Shown piece after piece: positions 6,987-13,952 of a stretch of 18,445 nucleotides of DNA. The stretch is from Flavobacteriaceae bacterium UBA3478. GTDB lineage: Bacteria > Bacteroidota > Bacteroidia > Flavobacteriales > Flavobacteriaceae. The stretch spans positions 1-18,445 of the forward strand of contig DFQX01000033.1 in the NCBI GenBank assembly GCA_002381155.1, written 5' to 3'. Position numbers and translations under genes: made by a program. The notes beneath the pieces are model-generated. The model was not told where the DNA came from. It did no database searches and saw nothing but the letters and a program-made list of their open reading frames with translations. How positions within the stretch are numbered: position 1 is the first letter of the stretch; each line of letters starts with the position of its first letter.

Positions 6987-7631
6987 TTATTCAAGAATAG
7001 ATTTGGGCTCTGTGTTAGGTTGAGCGTAATGGTATCGATCAATAAGAGATACTTTGTAATAGGCATCAAGACCACCTATCGCAGCAGATGAGGCTTTCTC
7101 GTGATTTAACCAGTGCGACTTATTAATACTATCACTGTTTACCCAGAAACGTTCAATGGTTGCGGTAAGAAGTATGCAGTCATTTTCAAGAAGATGCTCC
7201 CTGCTATAAGCACAAAGTAGTTGAATATTACTCTCCTTTACAAAGGGCACAACGCATCCCTCTCGATGAAGAGATTCAATTTTGCAAAATTCAAACTCAG
7301 ATTGTTGGTCTTCGAATTTGGCTGAGGTATGATGTGCATTAGCAGTCATCGTTTCAGTAATCTGATTGATGCTGAAATACTTAATTTCTTTGATGTTGTT
7401 GTAGGTATGGCGCTCAACGGTTAGCGGGCGAAATATCATACCCAAAAGAGGAGGGTTACTTCCTAAATGGATTACCGAATTAAAAACGGCAAGATTGTCT
7501 TTAGCGCCATTCGAGGTCCCAATAAGATTAGCAGATCGTAATCCGCAGAGGTTATTCATTAGATGGGCCCGTTCTCGTTTAGGAATCGATTCTATTTGGG
7601 TCGAATCAAACTCAATCATTTTGTTTAACAT
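6987..7631 (-). CDS. Flavin reductase-like FMN-binding protein
   Basis: This protein of 214 residues (210 if the second ATG is used) belongs to the flavin reductase-like, FMN-binding split-barrel family. The N-terminal half has the typical ANLIGTSNGAKDNLAVFNSV (34-53) and PPLLGMIFRP (60-69) blocks that hold the flavin phosphate and ring. Enzymes of this family reduce or bind FMN/FAD with NAD(P)H; its place as first gene of a photolyase operon suggests a role with flavin cofactors, but this is inference. Two starts are possible: ATG at 7631 and ATG at 7619. The latter fits the family start (MIEFDSTQ) and lies exactly at the edge of the inverted repeat. Its stop codon touches the DUF2256 start. 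Confidence 0.85.
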   Translation of the reverse strand: MLNKMIEFDSTQIESIPKRERAHLMNNLCGLRSANLIGTSNGAKDNLAVFNSVIHLGSNPPLLGMIFRPLTVERHTYNNIKEIKYFSINQITETMTANAHHTSAKFEDQQSEFEFCKIESLHREGCVVPFVKESNIQLLCAYSREHLLENDCILLTATIERFWVNSDSINKSHWLNHEKASSAAIGGLDAYYKVSLIDRYHYAQPNTEPKSILE

Positions 7632-7655
7632 TATATCAATTGATGTTAAACAAAA
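7619..7655. promoter_or_regulatory. Palindromic candidate operator of the photolyase operon
   Basis: Two perfect 13-base arms, TTTTGTTTAACAT (7619-7631) and ATGTTAAACAAAA (7643-7655), surround an 11-base AT-rich spacer. The right arm covers most of the -7 box of the operon promoter, and the expected transcription start falls at or just inside the spacer-facing end. This is where a dimeric repressor or a light-sensing regulator would block or steer transcription. A long RNA hairpin over the start codon is an alternative reading. The binding protein is not in the window. Confidence 0.6.
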
Positions 7656-7658
7656 ATA
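7651..7658 (-). promoter_or_regulatory. -7 promoter element of the photolyase operon
   Basis: Read on the minus strand this is TATTTTTG, an exact match to TAnnTTTG, 19 bases before the first ATG (7631) and 31 before the second (7619). It is the only recognisable promoter for the four downstream minus-strand genes. Confidence 0.6.
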
Positions 7659-7660
7659 AC

Positions 7661-7687
7661 TAAAAAAGGCGGTCTTATGACCGCCTT
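7661..7687 (-). terminator. Rho-independent terminator after the coiled-coil protein gene
   Basis: A nine-pair stem (AAGGCGGTC at 7666-7674 with GACCGCCTT at 7679-7687) with a four-base loop TTAT. On the minus strand it is followed by a run of T, so it ends transcription from the nif3-like/zinc-ribbon pair just before the photolyase operon promoter. The stop codon it follows is at 7727. Confidence 0.9.
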
Positions 7688-7726
7688 AGTTATATTCTAA
7701 TCTGATTAGAGCAGATGAACTTGTTG

Positions 7727-8509
7727 TTAGCTCAATTTATCGAATAGAGATTGCATTTTTTCAGTCTCTTCTTCAGCTAAAACAGGATCCACTAGAATTC
7801 TTCCACTGTGTTCGTCGGTGGTAATACGCTTACGTGAAGCGATTTCTACTTGAACCTGAGGAGGAAGTGTAAAGAAAGAACCTCCAGAAGCACCTCTGTG
7901 AATAGGAACTACAGCAAGACCATTTTTCACAGAACTTCTAATACGCTTGTAAGCAGTAAATAGTCGCTCTTCGATATCTGTACCGTATTTTTCTGAAAGT
8001 TTGATTAACTCCTTTTCTTCTTTCTCGGTCTCAGCGAGGATATTTTGAAGTTCACCTTTCTTGTGCTCTAGGTGTTCTTTTCTTCCATTTAGCTTTTCAG
8101 TAGTTTGCTCGATGCTTTCATTCTTGTGCTCAATTTTTACTTTGAACTCACGAATGTGTTTCTCAGCAAGTTGAATCTCTAACTCTTGAAATTCAATTTC
8201 TTTCGTTAACGAATTGAACTCTCTGCTGTTTCGAACGTTTTTCTGTTGTTCAGCATATTTCTTCATAAGAGCTTTAGCCTCTTCGATCGCATTTTTCTTT
8301 GCTGCGATTTCAGAATTCAGTGTTCTAATATCTTCTTGAAGTTTAGCAAGTCGAGTGCTTAAACCAGCAACTTCATCTTCAAGGTCTTCAACTTCCATCG
8401 GAAGTTCACCTCTTAGATTTTTAATTTCATCAATTCTTGAGTCGATAAGTTGCAAATCGTAAAGAGCTCTTAGCTTGTCTTCTACGCTCATTTCTTTATT
8501 CTTCGCCAT
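7727..8509 (-). CDS. Coiled-coil protein of the zf-RING_7 (DUF164) family with cysteine-free zinc ribbon
   Basis: This 260-residue protein is mostly a long, charged coiled coil (about residues 8-185) followed by a C-terminal module (about 195-248). Layout and the segments NGLAVVPIHRGASGG, FFTLPPQVQVEIASRK and TDEHSGRILVD match the C4-type zinc ribbon family (zf-RING_7/DUF164). In canonical members CxxC pairs sit in these segments; here they read GASGG and DEHSG, and the whole protein has no cysteine, so it cannot bind zinc by the usual ligands. I believe related Flavobacteriia share this, so it looks like old loss rather than recent decay. Function is unknown. Its start overlaps the Nif3-like stop by 14 bases, indicating co-translation, and the pair is a common neighbourhood. 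Confidence 0.85.
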   Translation of the reverse strand: MAKNKEMSVEDKLRALYDLQLIDSRIDEIKNLRGELPMEVEDLEDEVAGLSTRLAKLQEDIRTLNSEIAAKKNAIEEAKALMKKYAEQQKNVRNSREFNSLTKEIEFQELEIQLAEKHIREFKVKIEHKNESIEQTTEKLNGRKEHLEHKKGELQNILAETEKEEKELIKLSEKYGTDIEERLFTAYKRIRSSVKNGLAVVPIHRGASGGSFFTLPPQVQVEIASRKRITTDEHSGRILVDPVLAEEETEKMQSLFDKLS

Positions 8510-9287
8510 ACGGATAGTACCCTACAGGGTTAGTATTTATTTCAGATAAATTGACGGCAAAATTACTAAATTTTTCTTGAAGGTATTTAGCAATTGCGTT
8601 TTTTGTAAATTGCTCAGATTCAAAGTGTCCGACATCGGCGAGCAGGAGCTCTCCTCGGGGTTTGAAAAAATCGTGATATTTCAAATCTCCTGTAACGTAT
8701 GCATCTGCCTTTTGTCGAAGTGCTTCTTCGATGGCAAATGCGCCACTTCCTCCTAAAACTGCTACTTTCCTAATCGTGTCGTTCCTGTAATTACTATGTC
8801 TAATCACCGGTGTTTTAAAGGTTTCCCTGACTTTTTTCAGAAATGTCTCAGAATCTATGGCTTCTCTTAAAATTCCGATTCGTCCCATTCCGCTTTTATC
8901 GCCATCAGGCAAGAGAAAGGAGACTTCGGTTAGCCCTAAGTTATTTGCCATTAAATCACTAACACCTCCGATTACTTTATCTAGTGCTGTATGCATCGCG
9001 TAGATGCTAATATTATAGGTGATTGCTTTTTGAATGGCCCGTGATACATAGTCGGTTTGATCGAAACGTTTTAACCCATTAAATAAGATTGGGTGGTAAC
9101 AAACTACCATTTCACACTTCTTTTGATGAGCTTCCTCGATGACTTCTTCTAGTGCGTCATGACAGACAAGTACACCACTGATGTCTGAGGCTGTGGATTG
9201 ATATAGCCAACCAACGTTATCGAAATCTTCGGCACCTGTTAGAGGAGCCCACATTTCGAGTGCATTTGAAATATCGGTGCGTAGCAT
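8496..9287 (-). CDS. Nif3-like dinuclear metal centre hexameric protein
   Basis: This 263-residue protein belongs to the Nif3/YbgI (DUF34) family of toroidal hexamers with two metal ions per subunit; the reaction is unsettled. Candidate ligands are His65 (in CYHPILF), Asp103 (in HTALDKVIGG), and His221 and Glu225 (in DVGHFESEQF). The first histidine of the usual HH pair is Tyr64, a change I recall also as FHP in other Flavobacteriia. Most Bacteroidota homologues carry an extra inserted domain of about 100 residues in the middle; here LLPDGDKSGMGRIG runs straight on, so this is a compact form. I use the ATG at 9287, which gives the family start before EDFDNVGW (20-27). The frame stays open to 9332, but that adds 15 residues reaching into lpxK. 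It overlaps the next gene by 14 bases. Confidence 0.88.
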   Translation of the reverse strand: MLRTDISNALEMWAPLTGAEDFDNVGWLYQSTASDISGVLVCHDALEEVIEEAHQKKCEMVVCYHPILFNGLKRFDQTDYVSRAIQKAITYNISIYAMHTALDKVIGGVSDLMANNLGLTEVSFLLPDGDKSGMGRIGILREAIDSETFLKKVRETFKTPVIRHSNYRNDTIRKVAVLGGSGAFAIEEALRQKADAYVTGDLKYHDFFKPRGELLLADVGHFESEQFTKNAIAKYLQEKFSNFAVNLSEINTNPVGYYPYGEE

Positions 9288-9323
9288 AGAAAAGAAATGA
9301 GCCACTAATTTATTATAAATTCG

Positions 9324-9335
9324 CATATGCATATG
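9324..9335. repeat. Perfect 12-bp palindrome at the lpxK/nif3 divergent junction
   Basis: CATATGCATATG equals its own reverse complement. It contains the two candidate lpxK start codons (9327 and 9333) and, on the other strand, the unused upstream ATG of the Nif3-like frame (9332). It may be chance or an operator; no clear TAnnTTTG box lies in the 39-base gap between 9287 and 9327. Confidence 0.4.
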
Positions 9336-10328
9336 TTGAAACTCGCCCTGTCCCCATTTTCATGGCTCTATTCGATAGTGGTCTATCTGCGGAATAAGGC
9401 TTTTGATTTAGGGTGGTTTAGTTCTAAGAGATTCTCTGTTTCAACCTTAGTTGTTGGTAATCTGAGTTTTGGAGGAACCGGTAAAACACCAATGATTCTT
9501 TGGTTGATAAAGGAGGTTTTTAACGCTAAAAAGGTAGTCGTTCTAAGTAGGGGCTATGGCAGAAAATCAGTAGGTTTTAAATGGGTGAAGAGTGAATCCA
9601 TACCCGAAGAAGTAGGCGATGAGCCGTTGCAAATTTTTAATTCTTCAAGCCAGCTTCCTGTAGCCGTTTGCGAGGATAGAAGACTCGGAATTGAACGAAT
9701 TGTAAGTGATCTCTCTCCTGAAATAATTTTGCTTGATGATGCTTTTCAACACCGCAAAGTCAGTGCGAAGGCAAACATATTACTTACTACTTATTTGAAT
9801 CCGTTTTTTAACGATTGTTATTTTCCTAAGGGTAAGCTAAGAGATCATAAGACTCAAGCAAACCGCGCTGATATCATAGTGGTTACCAAATGTCCGGTAG
9901 ACCTTACCAAAGAAGAAGCCAAAGTGATTAAAAATCGTATAAGTAAGTGGTCTTCAGCCTCAGTCTTTTTTGCCACTTTACAGTACCCCACATTAAACGT
10001 TGAAACCCTCAATTCACTTAAGTATACAAGAAATCTATTGATTACCGGAATAGCAGATGCTACCCCTTTGGAGTCTTATCTGTTAGACCTGGATATTTCT
10101 TTTGATCATTTGCGATTTAAGGATCATCATGCCTACCAAGCATCTGATTTTTCGAATTTGAATAGTTATGACAGAATTCTTACGACGGCTAAGGATAAGG
10201 TAAAGCTAGAGGCTGTAATTCCTAATCAATTCATTGAAGTAATCGAGGTGGAGCATTCGATTTGTTTTGACCAAAAAGAAGCCCTTGTAAAACTGATTCT
10301 AGGCAAGACGTTTGATGAGATCAATTAA
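9327..10328 (+). CDS. lpxK: Tetraacyldisaccharide 4'-kinase
   Basis: This 333-residue inner-membrane-associated kinase phosphorylates the 4' position of the lipid A disaccharide precursor, a late step of lipid A synthesis. The N-terminal hydrophobic helix (about 4-21, SPFSWLYSIVVYLRNK) is followed by the P-loop GNLSFGGTGKTP (44-55), LSRGYGRKSVGF (73-84), VGDEP (96-100) and DDAFQHRKV (137-145), all LpxK hallmarks. FPKGKLRDH follows, and the RFKDHHAY segment is also typical. Two starts, 9327 and 9333 (MHM versus M), are equally open; the second looks more natural. It shows that the organism makes lipopolysaccharide. It is divergent from the nif3-like gene and its 3' end overlaps the convergent GAPDH gene by 30 bases. 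Confidence 0.93.
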   Translation: MHMLKLALSPFSWLYSIVVYLRNKAFDLGWFSSKRFSVSTLVVGNLSFGGTGKTPMILWLIKEVFNAKKVVVLSRGYGRKSVGFKWVKSESIPEEVGDEPLQIFNSSSQLPVAVCEDRRLGIERIVSDLSPEIILLDDAFQHRKVSAKANILLTTYLNPFFNDCYFPKGKLRDHKTQANRADIIVVTKCPVDLTKEEAKVIKNRISKWSSASVFFATLQYPTLNVETLNSLKYTRNLLITGIADATPLESYLLDLDISFDHLRFKDHHAYQASDFSNLNSYDRILTTAKDKVKLEAVIPNQFIEVIEVEHSICFDQKEALVKLILGKTFDEIN

Positions 10329-11291
10329 TCGGCTACTGTATCCCGATTCATTATCGTACCAGCCGATAACTTTTACCATTTTACCGATGACTGAGGTCAT
10401 TTCTGAGTCGAAAACACAAGAATGTCTATTTCTAAGAATGTCTACAGAAACGATAGGATCGGTAGTGAAGGATAAAATTCCCTTCCATCTAGATTCTTTA
10501 CTTGCGTTTAAAAAGTGCTGATTGATTCTTTCTACACTAACCGATTCCTTCACATTAAAGGTGATATCGGTTAAGGAGCCGTTTGATACAGGTACGCGTA
10601 TACCGCAACCTCCCATAGCGTCAGATAGATTAGGAAATATTCTAGTTAGCGCCTTTGCAGCACCAGTAGTAGTTGGAATAATCGAAGCTGGAGCAGAACG
10701 CGCTCTTCTTAAATCTTTGTGATACTTATCGTGTAACGACTGATCTGAGGTAAAGGAGTGAACAGTGGTTACATAAGCTTGATCGATGCCGCATAAATCC
10801 TCAATGAGTTGAATCATTGGTGCTGCATTATTCGTAGTACAGGACGCCCCTGAAAGTATTTTATTAGATAAGTCGACGGTTTGATCATTGACTCCTAATA
10901 CCACCATTGGTATGGTATTGTCTTCAGGAACGGCTGCGAGGATTACCCTTTTTGCCCCTGCGTTTAGATGTTTTTCAAGGTTGATACGATCCTTAAACTG
11001 CCCGGTAGATTCTATGACTACATCAATGTTGTGAGCACCCCAATCAATGTCTTCGATATTTCTCTCTCTGAAGAAAGCAATAGGCCTATTATTTACTACT
11101 AGCTTTTGATCTTCAATCTGAATATTCTTTTCGAGAATCCCGAAAATACTGTCGTATTTTAAGAGGTGAGCTGCTGAATCTATACTGCCTAGCTCGTTTA
11201 TGGCGACTACTTCTATGTCTTCACAATCTAAGGAAAGTCTTAGGAATCGTCGACCAATTCGGCCTAAGCCATTAATGGCTACTCTGGTCAT
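10299..11291 (-). CDS. Type I glyceraldehyde-3-phosphate dehydrogenase family protein
   Basis: This 330-residue NAD(P)-dependent enzyme has the Rossmann fingerprint NGLGRIGRRF (7-16), the catalytic cysteine in GASCTTN (C151) and the helper histidine in TTVHSF (H178), with TSDQSLHDKYHKDLRRARSA (181-200) and the PTTTGAAKAL substrate loop (206-215). The residue after VVAIN, usually Asp in glycolytic GapA and important for NAD, is Glu33 (INELG), as in E. coli erythrose-4-phosphate dehydrogenase (Epd). Also, the invariant-looking DNEWGYS near the C-terminus is NESGYS (314-319). So it may be a GapB-, Epd- or GAPDH-like paralogue rather than the main glycolytic enzyme. Its ATG shares its A with the TGA stop of lipA, a sign of translational coupling. 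It overlaps the lpxK end by 30 bases. Confidence 0.88.
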   Translation of the reverse strand: MTRVAINGLGRIGRRFLRLSLDCEDIEVVAINELGSIDSAAHLLKYDSIFGILEKNIQIEDQKLVVNNRPIAFFRERNIEDIDWGAHNIDVVIESTGQFKDRINLEKHLNAGAKRVILAAVPEDNTIPMVVLGVNDQTVDLSNKILSGASCTTNNAAPMIQLIEDLCGIDQAYVTTVHSFTSDQSLHDKYHKDLRRARSAPASIIPTTTGAAKALTRIFPNLSDAMGGCGIRVPVSNGSLTDITFNVKESVSVERINQHFLNASKESRWKGILSFTTDPIVSVDILRNRHSCVFDSEMTSVIGKMVKVIGWYDNESGYSSRLIDLIKRLA

Positions 11292-12160
11292 CAGTTAACG
11301 TGCTTATGCGCTTTGTATGAAGAACGAACTAGTGGGCCACTCTCTACATGTCTAAACCCTAATTCAAGACCATATTCTTCGTATTTCTTGAATTGTTCTG
11401 GGCTAATAAAGTCTTTGACAGGCAAGTGCTTTTTAGAAGGTTGTAAATATTGGCCAATGGTGACCACATCCACTTGATTAGCTCTCAGGTCACGAAGGGT
11501 TTCATAGACTTCTTCTTCAGTTTCACCTAAGCCTAGCATGATTCCCGATTTAGTTCTTCTTGCTCCTGCGTTTTTGAGGTAATTCAATACTTCCATACTT
11601 CTTTCGTATTTGGCTTGAATTCGCACCTCACGGGTTAGGCGCTTCACCGTTTCAATATTGTGTGAAATCACTTCTGGACCAGCTGCGATAATTCGATCAA
11701 GATGTTCGGTGATTCCTTGAAAATCAGGAATAAGTGTCTCTAAGGTCGTAGATGGACTCATTCTTCTTACTGCCCCGATGGTCTCGGCCCACAGAATAGA
11801 CCCCATATCTTTTAAATCATCTCGATCAACCGAGGTGAGCACCGCATGTTTAATTTTCATGATTTTAATAGATCGTGCAACCTTTTCGGGTTCAGTCCAA
11901 TCTACTGATTCAGGACGTCCAGTTTTCACCCCACAAAATCCACAGCTTCTTGTGCAGATATTACCTAAAATCATAAAGGTGGCAGTACCCTCTCCCCAAC
12001 ATTCACCCATATTTGGGCAACTACCTGAGGTGCATATGGTATGTAGGTTGTAAGTGTCTACTAAGCCTCTAAGTTGCTTGTATTTCTCTCCTGTAGGAAG
12101 AGTTACTCGCAACCATTTTGGTTTTCCTTTCTTAGTAGTTTTTTCAGGGGCAACTTCCAT
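11291..12160 (-). CDS. lipA: Lipoyl synthase
   Basis: This 289-residue radical SAM enzyme inserts two sulfur atoms into the octanoyl chain on lipoyl domains (E2 of pyruvate and 2-oxoglutarate dehydrogenases, GcvH). It has both clusters: the auxiliary, sacrificial 4Fe-4S set C43, C48, C54 (TICTSGSCPNMGECW) and the radical SAM set C69-x3-C73-x2-C76 (CTRSCGFC). The C-terminal RSSY (279-282), whose serine caps the auxiliary cluster, is intact. The motif blocks VLTSVDRDDL and MLGLGETEEE are also normal, so it should be active. It lies downstream of the ECF sigma factor with a 19-base gap, and its stop TGA is fused to the GAPDH ATG. A TAnnTTTG box at its own 5' end suggests a second, separate promoter. 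Confidence 0.97.
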   Translation of the reverse strand: MEVAPEKTTKKGKPKWLRVTLPTGEKYKQLRGLVDTYNLHTICTSGSCPNMGECWGEGTATFMILGNICTRSCGFCGVKTGRPESVDWTEPEKVARSIKIMKIKHAVLTSVDRDDLKDMGSILWAETIGAVRRMSPSTTLETLIPDFQGITEHLDRIIAAGPEVISHNIETVKRLTREVRIQAKYERSMEVLNYLKNAGARRTKSGIMLGLGETEEEVYETLRDLRANQVDVVTIGQYLQPSKKHLPVKDFISPEQFKKYEEYGLELGFRHVESGPLVRSSYKAHKHVN

Positions 12161-12174
12161 TATTTTCTTTTTGA

Positions 12175-12182
12175 CAAAATTA
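12175..12182 (-). promoter_or_regulatory. -7 promoter element in front of lipA
   Basis: Read on the minus strand this is TAATTTTG, an exact TAnnTTTG match that includes the sigma factor stop codon TAA. It lies 14 bases before the lipA ATG, so lipA and GAPDH may be transcribed apart from the sigma factor. Confidence 0.4.
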
Positions 12183-12731
12183 GGAGTTATTCTTCAAATT
12201 ATCGGCAAGAGACCTCCTTGCTCTTAGTAATAATACCTTAATGTTTCCTTCAGATTGATCAAGTCGATTGGCAATTTCATCAATAGGTAGTTCGTCAAAG
12301 TATCGCAGCTGAAGAACAATTTGATGTTTAGGGTTGAGTTTCTCAATTCCAGCTTTGAGCTGACGATCCTGAATTTCATCCGCTTCTCTTTCTTCAAGGG
12401 TAGTCGAGTCATCAATAACTTCAGAATTCTCTTCTATAAATGCATCGAAAATTTTACCCTTCTTTCTAGATCGCAGAAGGTCAATGTGTAAGTTTTTTGA
12501 TATGGTGATGAGCCAAGTATTGAATTGAAAATTTGAATCGTAACGATCCAATTTGTCAAAAGCCTTTGCAAAGGTTTGGATGCATAAATCTTCAGCATCA
12601 AAGGGGTCTACCTTTCGGCTAAGATGAAAATGATAAACCTGATCCCAATACTCATTAAGAAGTTGATTGAAAGCAAGTTGATTCCCTTGTTTAGCTTCTA
12701 GAATCAGTTGTTGTATTTGATCCTTACCCAA
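12180..12731 (-). CDS. RNA polymerase sigma-70 factor, ECF subfamily
   Basis: This 183-residue protein is a two-domain ECF sigma factor. Region 2 (about 20-90) includes FDAEDLCIQTFAKAFDKL, the -10 recognition helix and RYDSNFQFNTWLITISKNLH (63-82). Region 4 (about 128-175) ends with the helix-turn-helix LPIDEIANRLDQSEGNIKVLLLRARRSL. Such proteins redirect RNA polymerase to stress or envelope genes. The start is TTG at 12731: an in-frame TAA lies nine bases upstream and no ATG occurs before region 2, so no other start gives the protein. No anti-sigma factor gene is adjacent in the usual place; the upstream small cysteine-rich membrane peptide is not of known anti-sigma type. It lies six bases after that peptide's stop codon and before lipA. 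Confidence 0.9.
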   Translation of the reverse strand: MGKDQIQQLILEAKQGNQLAFNQLLNEYWDQVYHFHLSRKVDPFDAEDLCIQTFAKAFDKLDRYDSNFQFNTWLITISKNLHIDLLRSRKKGKIFDAFIEENSEVIDDSTTLEEREADEIQDRQLKAGIEKLNPKHQIVLQLRYFDELPIDEIANRLDQSEGNIKVLLLRARRSLADNLKNNS

Positions 12732-12737
12732 ATTAGA

Positions 12738-12935
12738 TTAATTAAGGGCTTCTTTTTTACATTGCTCAGAAGGAGCTTTCCCGCAATAACTGCAGTTTTC
12801 GCCATCCTTGTTAAGGAATGGGCTCTGACTCGCACAAGTTCCCGCGAACTCACCATCTTTTTTAGCCCATAGTTTAATCGCGATACCAGCTACTGCTAGG
12901 AGTAAAATGCCGGCGGTTAATAGAACTAATTTCAT
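12738..12935 (-). CDS. Small cysteine-rich single-pass membrane protein
   Basis: This 65-residue protein has one N-terminal transmembrane segment or signal anchor (about 3-22, LVLLTAGILLLAVAGIAIKL), followed by a basic patch and a short outer domain with four cysteines: C34, C48, C51 and C59 (CSYC at 48-51). The cysteine-rich tail could bind a metal or form disulfides. Flavobacteriia carry similar peptides beginning KDGEF after the membrane segment and ending in Cys-rich tails, sometimes named membrane or secreted protein; I recall this from memory and cannot check it. Function is unknown. It lies directly in front of the ECF sigma factor (six-base gap) and behind murB, so co-regulation with the sigma factor is a fair guess. 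A TAnnTTTG box ends four bases before its ATG. Confidence 0.75.
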   Translation of the reverse strand: MKLVLLTAGILLLAVAGIAIKLWAKKDGEFAGTCASQSPFLNKDGENCSYCGKAPSEQCKKEALN

Positions 12936-12939
12936 AGCG

Positions 12940-12947
12940 CAAATTTA
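12940..12947 (-). promoter_or_regulatory. -7 promoter element for the small membrane protein/sigma factor genes
   Basis: Read on the minus strand this is TAAATTTG, an exact TAnnTTTG match, four bases before the ATG at 12935. As at the tatA gene, this predicts a leaderless or nearly leaderless message and splits the run into murB and sigma halves. Confidence 0.5.
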
Positions 12948-12955
12948 CGAACAAA

Positions 12956-13945
12956 CTAGAGAATAGTTACTTCGGGTTCCAGTCTAATTCTAAATTGATC
13001 AAATACTTTTTTCTGGATCTGAACTGAGAGGTTGGCGATTTCTTTACCCGAGGCACCCCCTTTGTTGACCAGAACCAGTGCTTGTTTGTCATGAACTCCC
13101 GCATCTCCATTGAAGTAGCCTTTGAATCCAGCTTTTTCGATTAGCCATCCTGCTGCGACCTTGACTCCATCGGATGCAGGGTAGAGGGGTAAGTCGTTGA
13201 ATTCCCTTTTGAGTTGAAGAGCAAGTTCTTCCTTGATCACTGGATTTTTGAAAAAGCTACCAGCGTTTCCTTGCTGATTGGGGTCGGGCAGTTTCGATTT
13301 TCTGATTTCAATGACTAATTCCGCAATCTTTTTGGGTGTGGGTTGAATTTCTGGATGCTCCTCAAAATAGTTTTTAAGTGGAGCATAGGTGATGTTTAAT
13401 TCTACAGCTTTCGATGGGAGTACATAGGATACCTCCCAGATAATAAACCGACCTTTACCTTCGTTCTTGAAAAAGCTGTTTCTATAACCAAACTGGCATT
13501 CCTCTCTAGAAAATTGAACCCAAGTTAGATTCGAACAGTCTAGTGCAAGGCAGGATTCAAAAAATTGATTTTGTTCTACTCCATATGCCCCAATATTTTG
13601 AATTGGAGCGGCTCCTACACTGCTTGGGATCAATGAAAGATTTTCTAAACCACACAAATTCATTGCAAGTGTATACTGAACAAGATCATCCCAAGATTCA
13701 CCAGCGGCCGCAGTTACTTTTACAAGGTCGTTCTCCCAATTATCGGTGGTGATCCCTTTATTCGCGATTACGATGACCGGTTGCTGGAGATCCTTAGTAA
13801 ATAGGATATTACTACCCTTTCCAAGAATCAAAGCGTTTGGGTGAAGCTGTAGTGCTTCTATCAATGCCTTTTTACTTTCAACAGTGATTAGGTGAGGAGT
13901 TTTTGCAGATACTCCAAAAGTATTGTACGGTTTTAGGTCAATCAC
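12956..13945 (-). CDS. murB: UDP-N-acetylenolpyruvoylglucosamine reductase
   Basis: This 329-residue FAD enzyme makes UDP-MurNAc from UDP-GlcNAc-enolpyruvate with NADPH, the second step of peptidoglycan precursor synthesis, in the cytoplasm. The FAD domain shows LGKGSNILF (41-49) and IPSSVGAAPIQNIGAYGVE (106-124). Type I substrate and catalytic residues are present: the YRNSFFK motif with Arg155, Ser230 in NAGSFFKNP (227-235) and Glu325 in EPEV, close in position to E. coli MurB Arg159, Ser229 and Glu325. The length fits type I. The start is GTG at 13945, since an in-frame TAA lies six bases upstream. It follows the aminotransferase gene with a seven-base gap, so they are likely co-transcribed. 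Confidence 0.97.
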   Translation of the reverse strand: MIDLKPYNTFGVSAKTPHLITVESKKALIEALQLHPNALILGKGSNILFTKDLQQPVIVIANKGITTDNWENDLVKVTAAAGESWDDLVQYTLAMNLCGLENLSLIPSSVGAAPIQNIGAYGVEQNQFFESCLALDCSNLTWVQFSREECQFGYRNSFFKNEGKGRFIIWEVSYVLPSKAVELNITYAPLKNYFEEHPEIQPTPKKIAELVIEIRKSKLPDPNQQGNAGSFFKNPVIKEELALQLKREFNDLPLYPASDGVKVAAGWLIEKAGFKGYFNGDAGVHDKQALVLVNKGGASGKEIANLSVQIQKKVFDQFRIRLEPEVTIL

Positions 13946-13952
13946 TTTTTAT

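Noticed and set aside
6822..7091. 89-residue plus-strand ORF across the photolyase operon and small shadow ORFs elsewhere (for example 11778-12053, 10312-10722, 14361-14591)
   Set aside because: They lie opposite well-supported genes, show no family features, and look like antisense shadows.
8206..8217. TTCGTTAACGAA palindrome inside the coiled-coil gene
   Set aside because: It lies inside a coding region with no related site nearby and is likely to be chance.
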